Source: Nannocystis sp.
GTDB lineage: Bacteria; Myxococcota_A; Polyangia; Nannocystales; Nannocystaceae
Length of the DNA stretch: 64,000 bases
Reading direction: 5' to 3'
Assembly: GCA_016712315.1 (NCBI GenBank)
Contig: JADJRG010000029.1
Span: 372,001 to 436,000, forward strand
The notes beneath the pieces were generated by a model that searched no databases, was not told where the DNA came from, and saw nothing but the letters and a program-made list of their open reading frames with translations. The position numbers and the translations under genes were made by a program. Below are positions 42,152-50,778 of the stretch, one piece after another (the stretch's first letter is position 1; each line of letters opens with the position of its first letter).

Positions 42152-43987
42152 ATGGAGTATGTGATCGGGATCGACCTCGGGACCACCAACACCTGCGTGG
42201 CGCTCGTGGAGGGCGGCGCGCCGCGGGTGCTCCGCGATAAAGGCGGGTTCAATACGACGCCGTCGGTGGTCGCGATCGCGGAGAGCGGGCGGCGCTTGGT
42301 CGGCCACCTGGCGAAGCGACAGGCGCACAGCAACCCGACCCAGACGATCACGGGGGCCAAGCGGCTGATCGGCCGCAAATGGGACGCTCCGGCGACGCAG
42401 GCCGCGCGGGCGGTGCTGCCGTACGAGCTGGTGGAGGGGCCGCACGGCGGGGTGCGGATCCAGGTGGGGGCGCAGATCCTGTCGATCCCGGAGATCGCGG
42501 CGTTCATCTTGCGGGAGATCCGGCTGATCGCGGAGCAGCAGATCGGCGCGCCGGTCGAGCGCGCGGTGATCACCGTGCCGGCGCAGTTCAACGATAACCA
42601 GCGGCAAGCGACCAAGGACGCGGGGAGGATCGCTGGGCTCGAGGTGCTGCGGATCATCAATGAGCCGACGGCGGCGGCGCTGGCCTACGGCTTCGGCCAG
42701 CACCTGCGCCGCCGCGTGGCCGTGTACGACCTCGGCGGCGGGACCTTTGATGTGTCGATCTTGGACATCGCGGACGGGGTGTTCGAGGTGCTGGGGTCGG
42801 GCGGCGACTCGTTCCTCGGCGGTCAAGACCTCGACGAGCGGATCGCCGAGTACCTGCTGGGCGAGTTCGCCGAGGATCACGACGGGCTCGATATCAGCGG
42901 CGATCGGATGGCGATGCAGCGGATCCGTGACGCGGCTGAGAAGGCGCGCTGCGAGCTCTCGACCGCGGAGACGGTGCGGATCGATCTGCCGTACTTGCAC
43001 ACCGCGCCGAGCGGCAATTCCTACGACTTTAGCTGCGCCCTGAGCCGGGAGCACCTCGAGACGCTCACGGAGGATCTGATCGCCAGGACGGTCAAGATCT
43101 GTGAGGACGTGCTGGAAGAGAGCGGGATCTCGAAGGGATCGATCGACGACGTCGTGTTGGTCGGCGGGACGACGCGGATGCCGCTGGTGCAGCGGCGCGT
43201 CGCGGAGTCGTTCGGGCGCGAGCCCTGCCAGGGGGTGAGCCCAGACGAGGTGGTGGCGCTGGGCGCGGCCCTGCAGGCGGCGGCGCTGGTCGATGGGCAG
43301 CAGAAGACGCTGCTGCTCGACGTGACGCCCTACAGCCTGGGGATCATGATCCCTGGCGGGCTGACGCACCGCTTGATCGAGAAGAACACGACGGTGCCGA
43401 CGAAGGCGAGCCACGTGTTCACGACCACGCGCGACAACCAGAGCACGGTGAAGCTGGTCGTGCTGCAAGGTGAGAGCGACCAGGCGGCGGCGAACGAGCT
43501 GCTCGGCGAGTTCCTCCTCAGCGGCCTGCGCCGGGCGCCGCGCGGGCGGGTGGAGGTGGAGGTGACCTTCGCGATCTCGGTGGACGGGCTGGTGAGCGTC
43601 AGCGCCAAAGATCTCGAGACGGGGGTCGAGCAGCGGATAACGGTGACCGCGAACAGCGGCCTCGGCGCCGAGGAGCTGGAGCGGCTGATCAAGGAGTCGC
43701 GCGAGCAGATGATCGAGGTCCGCAGCTCCGAGGAGCTGATCCGTCAGCGACGTCAGGTCGAGCGCTTGGCGACGGACGTGCGGGCGCTGCTGGGGCGCGC
43801 ACAAGAGGTGATGACGGCGACGCGCTTCGGCCGCGAGGCGATCGACAAGATCGACGCGACGCTGCTGCGGGCGGCTCGCGAGGCGAAGTCGAGCGACTCG
43901 CAGGCGCTGGTCGACGTGGCGGGCGCGCTCGATCGCGCGCAGACGATGCTGCGCGGGGTCGCGGAGCGGCGTAGCCGCCCGCGGTGA
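42152..43987 (+). CDS. Hsp70 family chaperone (DnaK paralogue)
   Basis: 611-residue Hsp70. N-terminal ATPase domain (about 1-380) has IDLGTTNT, VYDLGGGTFDVSIL and VVLVGGTTRMPLVQ, the three family signatures; the substrate domain (about 390-505) begins DVTPYSLGIMIPGG; a short helical lid follows to a basic tail (ERRSRPR) and lacks the acidic EEV-like end of DnaK. No grpE or dnaJ gene is adjacent, so this is likely an accessory Hsp70, a class expanded in myxobacteria. It may pair with a specialised J-protein elsewhere. Confidence 0.92.
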   Translation: MEYVIGIDLGTTNTCVALVEGGAPRVLRDKGGFNTTPSVVAIAESGRRLVGHLAKRQAHSNPTQTITGAKRLIGRKWDAPATQAARAVLPYELVEGPHGGVRIQVGAQILSIPEIAAFILREIRLIAEQQIGAPVERAVITVPAQFNDNQRQATKDAGRIAGLEVLRIINEPTAAALAYGFGQHLRRRVAVYDLGGGTFDVSILDIADGVFEVLGSGGDSFLGGQDLDERIAEYLLGEFAEDHDGLDISGDRMAMQRIRDAAEKARCELSTAETVRIDLPYLHTAPSGNSYDFSCALSREHLETLTEDLIARTVKICEDVLEESGISKGSIDDVVLVGGTTRMPLVQRRVAESFGREPCQGVSPDEVVALGAALQAAALVDGQQKTLLLDVTPYSLGIMIPGGLTHRLIEKNTTVPTKASHVFTTTRDNQSTVKLVVLQGESDQAAANELLGEFLLSGLRRAPRGRVEVEVTFAISVDGLVSVSAKDLETGVEQRITVTANSGLGAEELERLIKESREQMIEVRSSEELIRQRRQVERLATDVRALLGRAQEVMTATRFGREAIDKIDATLLRAAREAKSSDSQALVDVAGALDRAQTMLRGVAERRSRPR

Positions 43988-44000
43988 GGGCGGCCGGCGC

Positions 44001-44034
44001 GGCGCTGTTTGACCTGTCTTGAGAGTCAGGCGCC
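44001..44034. terminator. Hairpin between convergent Hsp70 and CoA-transferase genes
   Basis: GGCGCT (44001-44006) plus TGAC (44010-44013) pairs with GTCA (44025-44028) plus GGCGCC (44029-44034), a 10-bp stem with a 3-base bulge and 11-base loop. It covers the stop codon of the minus-strand CoA-transferase and lies 13 bases after the Hsp70 stop. No T-run; likely a bidirectional terminator. Confidence 0.4.
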
Positions 44035-45168
44035 GAGGCGGGCGATGAGCTCTTCGGGGGCTCCCGCGGCGAGCAGGGCGGCGCGGGTGTGCTCGCCGAG
44101 CCGCGGGGCGGGGCGCTGCGGGGTGCGGCTGACGCTGGGGAGGCTGGGACCAGGGACGGCGAGGGCGCCGCCGTCGGCCATGGGGGTGCGCTCAAGGGCG
44201 GCGGCGGCGGTGACGCGTGGATCGAGGAGGGCGTCGCTGAGCGGGTGCACGGGGGTGATCGGCAGGTTGTGGCCGGCGATGAGGTCGAGCCAGTGGGCGC
44301 GCGGGGCGGCGGCGAGGCGCTCGGCGAGGCGAGCGGCGGCTCGTTCACCGGCGGGGCCGAGGTCGAGGCCGTCGGCGGCGAGCTCCGGGAGGCCGACGAG
44401 GTTGACGAAGGTGACCCAGAATTTGGGCTCGAGGCAGCCGACGGCGAGCTCTCTGCCGTCGCCGCAGCGATAGGTGCGGTAGGACGCCGCGTCGCCGCCG
44501 AGCAGGCGTTGGGTCATCGACTCGCCGCCGCTCTCGGCCTCCGCCCAGGCCCAGGTGAGGAAGTGCAGGGGCGCTTGCGCGAGTGGTTGGGTGATCTGCT
44601 GGCCATGGCCGCTGCGAGCGCGGGCGAAGAGCGCGGCGAGGATGGCGGTGCAGGCGAGGGTGCCGGCGGTGACGTCGGCGAGCTGGACGGAGGGGATCTG
44701 AGCGGCGCGCACGCGCCCCAGGAGGCCGCTCTGGGCGGTGAAGTTGAGGTCGTGGCCGACCTCGTCGCTGTCGGCGTAGCCAGGGATCGAGCAGGTGATG
44801 AGGCGGGGGTGCGCGGCGCGTAGATCGGCGAGGCCGAGGCCCCAGGCGTCGAGGGTGCCGGGGCGGAAGCTCTCGAGGAGGAGATCGGCGCCGCGGATGA
44901 GCTGACGGAGGGCGGCGGCGCCGTCGGCGTGGCGTAGATCGAGGGCGACCGACTCGGCGCCGCGGAAGTAGACGGCGAAGCCGACGCCGAGGCCGCCACG
45001 CAGCGGCGGGGTCCAACGCATCATGTCGCCGGCGCGTGGGTCTTCGATCTTGATGACGCGGGCGCCGAGGTCGAGGAGCATACGCACGAGCACGGCGCCC
45101 GGGAGCATGCGAGTGGCGTCGAGGACGACGATCCCGTCGAGCGGGAGGGGGGCGCTTGGATCGATCAT
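44026..45168 (-). CDS. Class III CoA-transferase/alpha-methylacyl-CoA racemase family (CaiB/BaiF)
   Basis: 380-residue family III enzyme. PLDGIVVLDATRMLPGAVLVRMLLDLGARVIKIE opens the CoA-binding region. GHDLNFTAQSGLL and SVQLADVTAGTL match the His and Asp of alpha-methylacyl-CoA racemases and CLEPKFW the third acidic residue, so racemase is at least as likely as CoA-transferase. It overlaps the methyltransferase stop by four bases. A racemase would fit with the MFE-2/SCP2-thiolase pair elsewhere in the window for branched-chain or sterol side-chain oxidation; this is inference. Confidence 0.85.
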   Translation of the reverse strand: MIDPSAPLPLDGIVVLDATRMLPGAVLVRMLLDLGARVIKIEDPRAGDMMRWTPPLRGGLGVGFAVYFRGAESVALDLRHADGAAALRQLIRGADLLLESFRPGTLDAWGLGLADLRAAHPRLITCSIPGYADSDEVGHDLNFTAQSGLLGRVRAAQIPSVQLADVTAGTLACTAILAALFARARSGHGQQITQPLAQAPLHFLTWAWAEAESGGESMTQRLLGGDAASYRTYRCGDGRELAVGCLEPKFWVTFVNLVGLPELAADGLDLGPAGERAAARLAERLAAAPRAHWLDLIAGHNLPITPVHPLSDALLDPRVTAAAALERTPMADGGALAVPGPSLPSVSRTPQRPAPRLGEHTRAALLAAGAPEELIARLGA

Positions 45169-46697
45169 GTGCGCTGCGCGCTGATCCAGATGTCGGGCGA
45201 GGCGGCGCCGAAGAAGCGCCCGGGGGTGTCGCGGCTGCCAGAGACGTCGAGGATCTTGAGGCCGAGGCCGGTGACGAGCTTGCCGATTTCGTTGACGTTA
45301 TAGGCGCGGACGAAGATGTTGTGCTCGAACTGCCGGCCGTCCTCGAAGACGATCGTGCGGTGGACGCGGAGCCGGTTGGAGAAGAAGTTCATCTCGGCGA
45401 CGTCGAGGACCAAGCAGCCGCGGCCCTGCCACCACGAGCGGCAAGGGACGATGCTCATCATGTGGTCGCGGTTCATCACCTGAAGGACGAGGCGCCCGCC
45501 AGGGTTGAGGCGCTCGGCCATGTCTTGCAGGCAGAGGCGGTTGGGCTCGTCCTCGAAGTAGCCGAAGGTGGTGCCGAGGCAGATGACGGCGTCATAGCTG
45601 CGATCGGTGGGGAGCTCGCGCATGTCGCCGTGGAGGAAGGTGAGGCCGGCGTCGCTGGACTCGCTCCGGCGGGAGGCGAGGATGAGTTGGGCGAGGGAGC
45701 TGTCGAGGCCGGTGAGCTCGCCGAACCCCGCCTTGGCGAAGGCGAAGAGGTGGCGGCCGTCGCCGCAGCCGACGTCGAGGATGGCGTCGTCTGGTCGTAA
45801 CTTGGCGCTCTGGACCATAAACTCGACGTCGGCTTCGGCGCTGACGTCGGCGTCGCGCGGCATGATGTACGGGTAATGTTCGCCGAACACGTCGTCGTAC
45901 CAGCCGCGGCGGCGCGGCTCGCTCTTGCGCTCCGCTCGCTCGGGTGGGCGCGGCGGGGCGGCGCGAGGCGGCGGCGCCGGGGCGGCCCTCGGCGGGGCGC
46001 GAGGCGGCGGCTCTGGGGCGCGAGGCGGCGGCTCCGGGGCGCGAGGCGGCTCCGGGGCGCGAGGCGGCTCGGGGATGTGAAGGATCGCGCTGACCTCGAC
46101 GACCTCGACCTCGCCCTCTTCGTAGGGCTCGTCGTCGTCGTCCACCTCGGCGGGCTCGGGCTCGATGGGCTCGGCGGCGACGGCCTCGACAGGCTCGGCC
46201 TCGGGCTCTGGTTCATCGTCGTCGTAAGCGGCCGCGGTGGCGGGGGCCGGGGGAGCTTTGGCGACGAAGAAGAGATCGTCGTCGTCGTCGTCGGGGAGGC
46301 CGAATTCGAGCGGCGGCGGCTCTGGTTCGGCGGCGAAGGCCGTCGGCGGCGAGGCGCGGGTGAGCGCTGGGATGAAGACAGATGGCGGCGGCTTTGGGGC
46401 GCTGAGCTTGACCTCGAGGGCCTCGGGAGGGCCCGCGTGGCTGCCCTGCGGCGGGGTCGTGCGCTGGTGTTGGGGCTGCGGGGCGGCGGGGGCGCCCTCT
46501 TCACCGGCGGCGCGCAGGGGCGGGATCGTCGTGCGCTTGGGGACGATCGAGGGCATCACCAGCTTGGGGGCTTGCTCCCAGACGAGCGTCGCGAGCACCC
46601 GGCGATCGATCTCGTCGAGCGGCCCTTCGTGCGGGCGGCCGCGCGGTGAGGCGGTGAAGTCGACGAGCCACTCCTCGGCCGCGAAGGTCCAACTCAT
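45165..46697 (-). CDS. SAM-dependent methyltransferase with long disordered N-terminus
   Basis: 510 residues. Residues 1-50 form a short ordered segment (EEWLVDFTASPRGRPHEG); 55-270 are low-complexity, with Pro/Ala-rich and strongly acidic stretches (DDDDDD, EPEPEAEPVEA) and repeats of EPPRAP; 275-510 are a class I methyltransferase with motif I ILDVGCGDGRHLFAFA, LTGLDSS and GDMRELP. Methyl acceptor unknown. It overlaps psd upstream (4 bases) and the CoA-transferase downstream (4 bases). Coupling to psd makes a phospholipid acceptor conceivable, but the domain is not a clear phospholipid N-methyltransferase. The N-terminal segment may tether it to another protein. Confidence 0.85.
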   Translation of the reverse strand: MSWTFAAEEWLVDFTASPRGRPHEGPLDEIDRRVLATLVWEQAPKLVMPSIVPKRTTIPPLRAAGEEGAPAAPQPQHQRTTPPQGSHAGPPEALEVKLSAPKPPPSVFIPALTRASPPTAFAAEPEPPPLEFGLPDDDDDDLFFVAKAPPAPATAAAYDDDEPEPEAEPVEAVAAEPIEPEPAEVDDDDEPYEEGEVEVVEVSAILHIPEPPRAPEPPRAPEPPPRAPEPPPRAPPRAAPAPPPRAAPPRPPERAERKSEPRRRGWYDDVFGEHYPYIMPRDADVSAEADVEFMVQSAKLRPDDAILDVGCGDGRHLFAFAKAGFGELTGLDSSLAQLILASRRSESSDAGLTFLHGDMRELPTDRSYDAVICLGTTFGYFEDEPNRLCLQDMAERLNPGGRLVLQVMNRDHMMSIVPCRSWWQGRGCLVLDVAEMNFFSNRLRVHRTIVFEDGRQFEHNIFVRAYNVNEIGKLVTGLGLKILDVSGSRDTPGRFFGAASPDIWISAQRT

Positions 46698-47572
46698 GGC
46701 TTTCCACTCCCTTGTAGGATCGTCTGCCCGAGCCGCACCTTGCTCGGGGTCTGCTCGATCAGCGGCCGGGTCCCGCGCTCGGTCACGAGGACGACGGTGC
46801 TCCCCAGGTGAAAGACGCCGAGCTCGTCGCCCTTGCGCAGCCGCGGCGGCGGAGCGCAGTCGACGCGCTGGATCTCGCTGGGGTGCGGGGTGAGGTGACG
46901 GTAGGCGCAGCTCATGTGGCCGACGCCGAACGCGGCGATCATGACGACCGCGATCTGACCATGCATGGTGTCAAGGACGTGGATCAGCCGCTCGTTGATG
47001 GTGAACAGCTCCGGGCGACGATCGAGGGCGGCGTCGGTGACCGGTAGGAGGCGGCCTGGCACGAGGGTGACCTGCTCAGCGAGCGCGTCGCAGGGGGCGT
47101 GGACGCGGTGGTAGTCGCGCGGGTGGAGGTAGATGGTGGTCGCGTAGCCGCCATCAAATCGGCAGGCGAGCGCCTCGTCAGCGAGCAGCTCGCCGAGGGA
47201 GAGCGGGTGCCCCTTCGCGTCGATCGTCAGGCCTTCGCGGATCTGCGCGACCTCGCGGAGCAGGCCGTCGCAGGGCGAGACGATCGCGGCGGCGGCGCGA
47301 TCGAGGGGCCGCGCTCCGCGGCGGAGTCGGCGGGTAAAGAAGGCGTCGAAGCTGTCGTAGCCGGCCTGGTGCGCGGCGGGATCGACGTCGCCGAGGTCGA
47401 CCTGGAAGTAGCTGACGTAGGCGCCGATCGCCGGCTTCGAGACCGCCCGGGGGAGCTTGATCCGCGCCGCGGCGCCCATCACCCGGCTAGCGGTGAGTAC
47501 ACTCCACTGGGGTGAAACGTCGATGAGCGCGGCCGCAAGGCGGGCTCTCCACGGAATTGCTGGTTCCGTCAT
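46694..47572 (-). CDS. psd: Phosphatidylserine decarboxylase proenzyme
   Basis: 292-residue proenzyme that converts phosphatidylserine to phosphatidylethanolamine. The self-cleavage site is FHLGSTVVL: cleavage before the serine makes the pyruvoyl cofactor on the alpha chain. The beta chain has YDSFDAFFTRRL, SPCDGLL and YLHPRDYHRVHAP, all family signatures. The ATG at 47572 starts the family N-terminus; a longer frame adds 23 unrelated residues. No clear Shine-Dalgarno. It overlaps the methyltransferase gene by four bases. pssA is not in the window. No clear signal peptide; probably associates with the inner membrane. Confidence 0.95.
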   Translation of the reverse strand: MTEPAIPWRARLAAALIDVSPQWSVLTASRVMGAAARIKLPRAVSKPAIGAYVSYFQVDLGDVDPAAHQAGYDSFDAFFTRRLRRGARPLDRAAAAIVSPCDGLLREVAQIREGLTIDAKGHPLSLGELLADEALACRFDGGYATTIYLHPRDYHRVHAPCDALAEQVTLVPGRLLPVTDAALDRRPELFTINERLIHVLDTMHGQIAVVMIAAFGVGHMSCAYRHLTPHPSEIQRVDCAPPPRLRKGDELGVFHLGSTVVLVTERGTRPLIEQTPSKVRLGQTILQGSGKP

Positions 47573-47701
47573 TTGCTGGGAGAGCCTACCCGGGCGGCGC
47601 CGTTCACCGCAAGCGGCCACCATCCGCACGCACGGGCTCATGAGCGCGCGTGCGCCCGCATCAGGAGAAGGCAGGGCGGCGCCTTTCGCCGGCGGGAGCG
47701 C

Positions 47702-48685
47702 TCACCGGGGGCGGATCGGCGCCTCGGCTGGTAGAGGCTGGAGGACGCCGATCGCGGCGCGTGCGCTGGGGATCCCGAGCTCGGCGAGCAGGTCGCGCAG
47801 CTCCTGGGTGATCCGGTGGATGGCGCCTGGTTCGGCGAAGAGGGCGGTGCCGACCTGCACCGTGGTCGCTCCAGCCATCAAGAACTCGAGCGCGTCCTCG
47901 CCGCTCATGACGCCGCCGATCCCAGAGATCGGTAGATGTGGGAGGGCGCGGGCGATCTGGTGGACCATACGCAGGGCGATCGGCTTGATCGCGGGGCCGG
48001 AGAGGCCGCCGTAGGTGGTGGCGAGGCGGGGGCGGCGGCTGCGTACGTCGATCGCCATGCCCGTGATCGTGTTGATCACAGAGACGCCAGCGGCGCCGGC
48101 TTCGGCGACGGCCTGCGCCATCGCGACGACGTCGCCGGCGTTGGGGCTCAGCTTGACGACGATCGGCCGCGCGCTGACCTCAACACAGGCGCGGGTGAGC
48201 CGGTGCGCGACCTCTGGCACGGTGCCGAACTCAATCCCGCCCTTGGTGATGTTGGGGCAAGAGATGTTCATCTCGAGCGCGTCGACGCCGTCGCCGCGGC
48301 TGAGGCGGCGCGCGCAGTCGACGTAGGTCTCGAAGTCAGTGCCGAAGAAGTTGACCCAGACGGCGACGCCGAGCCCGCGCAAGAAGGGGAGCTTGTCAGC
48401 GAGGAAGGCGTCGACGCCGACGTTCTCGAGGCCGATCGAGTTGAGCATGCCCGCGGCGGTCTCACAGATCCGCGGCGCAGGGTTGCCGTGGCGCGGCAGC
48501 GGTGAGATCCCTTTTGTGACGAGGCCGCCGAGGCGGCCAAGATCGCAGAATTCGGCGAATTGCTGGCCGTAGGCGAAGCAGCCGGAGGCGGCGAGCAGCG
48601 GGGACTTGAGGGGCTGGCCGGCGAAGTCGACCGCGAGATCGACGGCGTCCGGCGCGAGGCTGAGGGCGGGCTCGCGAGCGCTCAT
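47702..48685 (-). CDS. pyrD: Dihydroorotate dehydrogenase B, catalytic subunit
   Basis: 327-residue FMN enzyme oxidising dihydroorotate in pyrimidine synthesis. Catalytic Cys is in NISCPN (about residue 146), as in class 1 enzymes (class 2 uses Ser); KGISPLPRHGNPAPRI and VINTITGMAID bind FMN and substrate. With PyrK, whose gene overlaps by four bases, it forms the class 1B heterotetramer that reduces NAD+. 130 bases separate it from psd. Confidence 0.95.
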   Translation of the reverse strand: MSAREPALSLAPDAVDLAVDFAGQPLKSPLLAASGCFAYGQQFAEFCDLGRLGGLVTKGISPLPRHGNPAPRICETAAGMLNSIGLENVGVDAFLADKLPFLRGLGVAVWVNFFGTDFETYVDCARRLSRGDGVDALEMNISCPNITKGGIEFGTVPEVAHRLTRACVEVSARPIVVKLSPNAGDVVAMAQAVAEAGAAGVSVINTITGMAIDVRSRRPRLATTYGGLSGPAIKPIALRMVHQIARALPHLPISGIGGVMSGEDALEFLMAGATTVQVGTALFAEPGAIHRITQELRDLLAELGIPSARAAIGVLQPLPAEAPIRPR

Positions 48686-49488
48686 GGCCAGCGCACCTCA
48701 CGAGCGTCGAAGACGGGGCCGTCGGTGCAGCAGTAGGCGTAGGGGCGCGGTCCGTGCACAGGGACGGCGCAGCCGAGGCAGACGCCGAAGCCGCAGGCCA
48801 TGTTCTCCTCGAGGCAGAGCTGCGCGGGGATGTCGCGATCGAGGGCGATCCGCCGCACCGCGGCGAGCATCGGGGTGGGGCCGCAGGCGAGCAGCTCGAC
48901 CGACTCCGCGGCCTCGCGGGCGCGATCAAGGCGCGCGAGCAGCGGGCCGGTGATGAAGCCGCGGTGGCCGACGCTGCCGTCCTCGGTGGCGAGGTGCAGT
49001 CGTACGCCGAAGTCGCGCGCTTGGTCGAGGAGCACGAGGTCCTGCGCGCTGCGGCCGCCGTAGAGCAGCTCGACGGCGGTGTGCAGGCCGGCGGCCGCGG
49101 CGACGCGGGCTTGCATATGAAGGGGCGGGAGGCCGACGCCGCCCGCGATCAGGAGCTGGGTGGTACCTGGCCGCGGGGACAGGAAGGGGCGGCCGAGGGG
49201 GCCGGTGACGGCGACGCGCTCGCCGACGCGGAGGGCGCCGAGGCGGGCGGTGCCGCGCCCGTGGATCTTACCGAGGATCGCGAAGCGACGGGCGCTCGGG
49301 GCGGCGAGCACAGAGAAGGCGCGCGGGTTGAGGAGGTCGCGCCCCCACTCGCCGCGCAGCATGACGAAGTGGCCGGGCTGGGCGGCGCCGACCGGGGTGT
49401 CTTCGGCGGCCTCGAGCTCGAGCACGAAGTAGCCGCCGCCGAGCGCCCGGTTGGCGGCGGTGGCGGCGGTGAAGTGAGCGGCAGGCAC
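48682..49488 (-). CDS. pyrK: Dihydroorotate dehydrogenase electron transfer subunit
   Basis: 268-residue ferredoxin-reductase-like subunit with FAD (NPRAFSVLA), an NAD site (LLIAGGVGLPPLH) and a [2Fe-2S] cluster bound by the four cysteines of MACGFGVCLGCAVP and YCCTDGPVF. Passes electrons from PyrD FMN to NAD+. Order pyrK-pyrD with four-base overlap is the usual arrangement. Its start is 63 bases from the end of rimI. Confidence 0.95.
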   Translation of the reverse strand: MPAAHFTAATAANRALGGGYFVLELEAAEDTPVGAAQPGHFVMLRGEWGRDLLNPRAFSVLAAPSARRFAILGKIHGRGTARLGALRVGERVAVTGPLGRPFLSPRPGTTQLLIAGGVGLPPLHMQARVAAAAGLHTAVELLYGGRSAQDLVLLDQARDFGVRLHLATEDGSVGHRGFITGPLLARLDRAREAAESVELLACGPTPMLAAVRRIALDRDIPAQLCLEENMACGFGVCLGCAVPVHGPRPYAYCCTDGPVFDAREVRWP

Positions 49489-49551
49489 GGCCGCTTCATA
49501 CGGCAGGGGCGCGCGGAGGTAAACCGCCCGCGGGGGGCGTCTTCGCGCGCG

Positions 49552-50025
49552 CTAGGCGCGGCTCGCTTCGTCGTTGAGGATCAGGAGCATCAGCGCGGCG
49601 TCGTCTACAGGATCGCTGTAGTAGGCGGGGCGCTTGCCCACCTGGACGAAGCCGAGGGCGCGGTAGAGGCCGATCGCGGCGTGGTTGCGGCTCGCGACCT
49701 CGAGCTCGATCTCGCGGTGGCCCGCGCTGCGGGCGCGGCCGATGAGGTGGGTGAGTAAGGTGCGGCCGACGCCGTGGCGCTGGTCGGCGGGGCGGGTTGC
49801 GATCCGCAGGAGGTGGCAGGTGTCGAGCACGGACCAGGCGCATGAATAGCCGGCGATCTCTCCCGCGGGGAGCTCGGCGAGATCGACCCAGGCGCGCTCG
49901 CGGCTCAGCTCTTCGGCGATCATCGGGCCGCTCCAGGGGCCGTGAAAACACTCGGCTTCGAGCGCGGTGAGGGCGGCGAGATCCTCGCCGCGCGCGGGGC
50001 GAATACGGAGCGCCGCCAGGCTCAC
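49552..50025 (-). CDS. rimI: Ribosomal-protein-alanine N-acetyltransferase RimI
   Basis: 157-residue GNAT enzyme that acetylates the N-terminal Ala of ribosomal protein S18. LRIRPARGEDLAALTALEAECF opens the fold, the acetyl-CoA loop is RPADQRHGVGRTLL (RxxGxG-like) and the C-terminal NHAAIGLYRALGFVQVGKR fits RimI. The GTG start at 50025 overlaps the engB stop codon (GTGA), which decides the start since the frame extends upstream without an ATG. RimI versus another GNAT cannot be fully excluded; tsaB/tsaD, its common neighbours, are absent. Confidence 0.82.
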   Translation of the reverse strand: MSLAALRIRPARGEDLAALTALEAECFHGPWSGPMIAEELSRERAWVDLAELPAGEIAGYSCAWSVLDTCHLLRIATRPADQRHGVGRTLLTHLIGRARSAGHREIELEVASRNHAAIGLYRALGFVQVGKRPAYYSDPVDDAALMLLILNDEASRA

Positions 50026-50723
50026 GCGGGCTCCGCGGGCGGCAGCGCCTCTTCTGCGGGCGCGGGGCGATCTTCGATGAGGCGCGCGAGGTGCTGGGCG
50101 AGGCCTCCGTGTTTGCCTTCGTCGCCGAGGCCGAGGCCGGTGGAGGCGCTGGTGAGCTGGATGTCCGCGACCGAGAGGCCGAGGGCGTCGGCGAGGGGCC
50201 GCGCGACGAGGCCGCGCCCGGCTTTGCCGATCTTGTCGCACTTGGTGGCGATCACCTGCAGCGGCAGGCCACGCGGCCGCCAAAAATCGATGAGCTGTAG
50301 ATCTTGGTCGGTGACGCCGCGGCGGCTGTCGATCAAGAGGAGGAGCTCGCGTAGGCTCGCGCGCTGCTGGAGGTAGGCCTCGATCATCGGGCCGAAGGTC
50401 TCGCGCACTGACGGCGGCGCGGCGGCGTACCCGTATCCGGGGAGGTCGACCCAGCGCAGCGCTCGATCGCCCCAGCGGGGGTGGCGAAGCGTGACGTGGA
50501 AGAAATTCAGCAGGCGCGTGCGGCCAGGGGTGCGGCTGACCCGAGCGAGGCCGCGCTGCACGACGAAGGCGTTGAAGAGGCTCGATTTGCCGACGTTAGA
50601 GCGCCCACATACGGCGATCTCCGGCAGATCACTCGGCGGGCATGCGGCCAGGGTCGGCGCAGAGAGCTCAAAGCGGGCCGCGACGACCCGCCAGCCCGTG
50701 GATGTTGTGATCTTGGAGGTCAT
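50022..50723 (-). CDS. engB: Ribosome biogenesis GTPase EngB/YsxC
   Basis: 233-residue TRAFAC GTPase needed for 50S assembly. G1 GRSNVGKSS, G2 Thr in RTPGRT, G3 DLPGYGYA, G4 TKCDK and G5 TSAS are all present. About 25 extra C-terminal residues are Glu/Pro/Ala-rich. TATAGT lies upstream on the minus strand (50746-50741). Divergent from coaE, coupled to rimI. Confidence 0.95.
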   Translation of the reverse strand: MTSKITTSTGWRVVAARFELSAPTLAACPPSDLPEIAVCGRSNVGKSSLFNAFVVQRGLARVSRTPGRTRLLNFFHVTLRHPRWGDRALRWVDLPGYGYAAAPPSVRETFGPMIEAYLQQRASLRELLLLIDSRRGVTDQDLQLIDFWRPRGLPLQVIATKCDKIGKAGRGLVARPLADALGLSVADIQLTSASTGLGLGDEGKHGGLAQHLARLIEDRPAPAEEALPPAEPA

Positions 50724-50740
50724 GAGGGGGGGCGGTGCGG

Positions 50741-50748
50741 ACTATACA
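50741..50748. promoter_or_regulatory. Shared -10 region of engB and coaE
   Basis: ACTATACA reads TATAGT towards engB and TATACA (50743-50748) towards coaE, so one AT-rich island in the 55-base divergent gap could be the -10 box for both directions. Convincing -35 boxes are not seen. Confidence 0.35.
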
Positions 50749-50778
50749 GGATACGCGCCGGCTCCTACTCTGAAGGCC

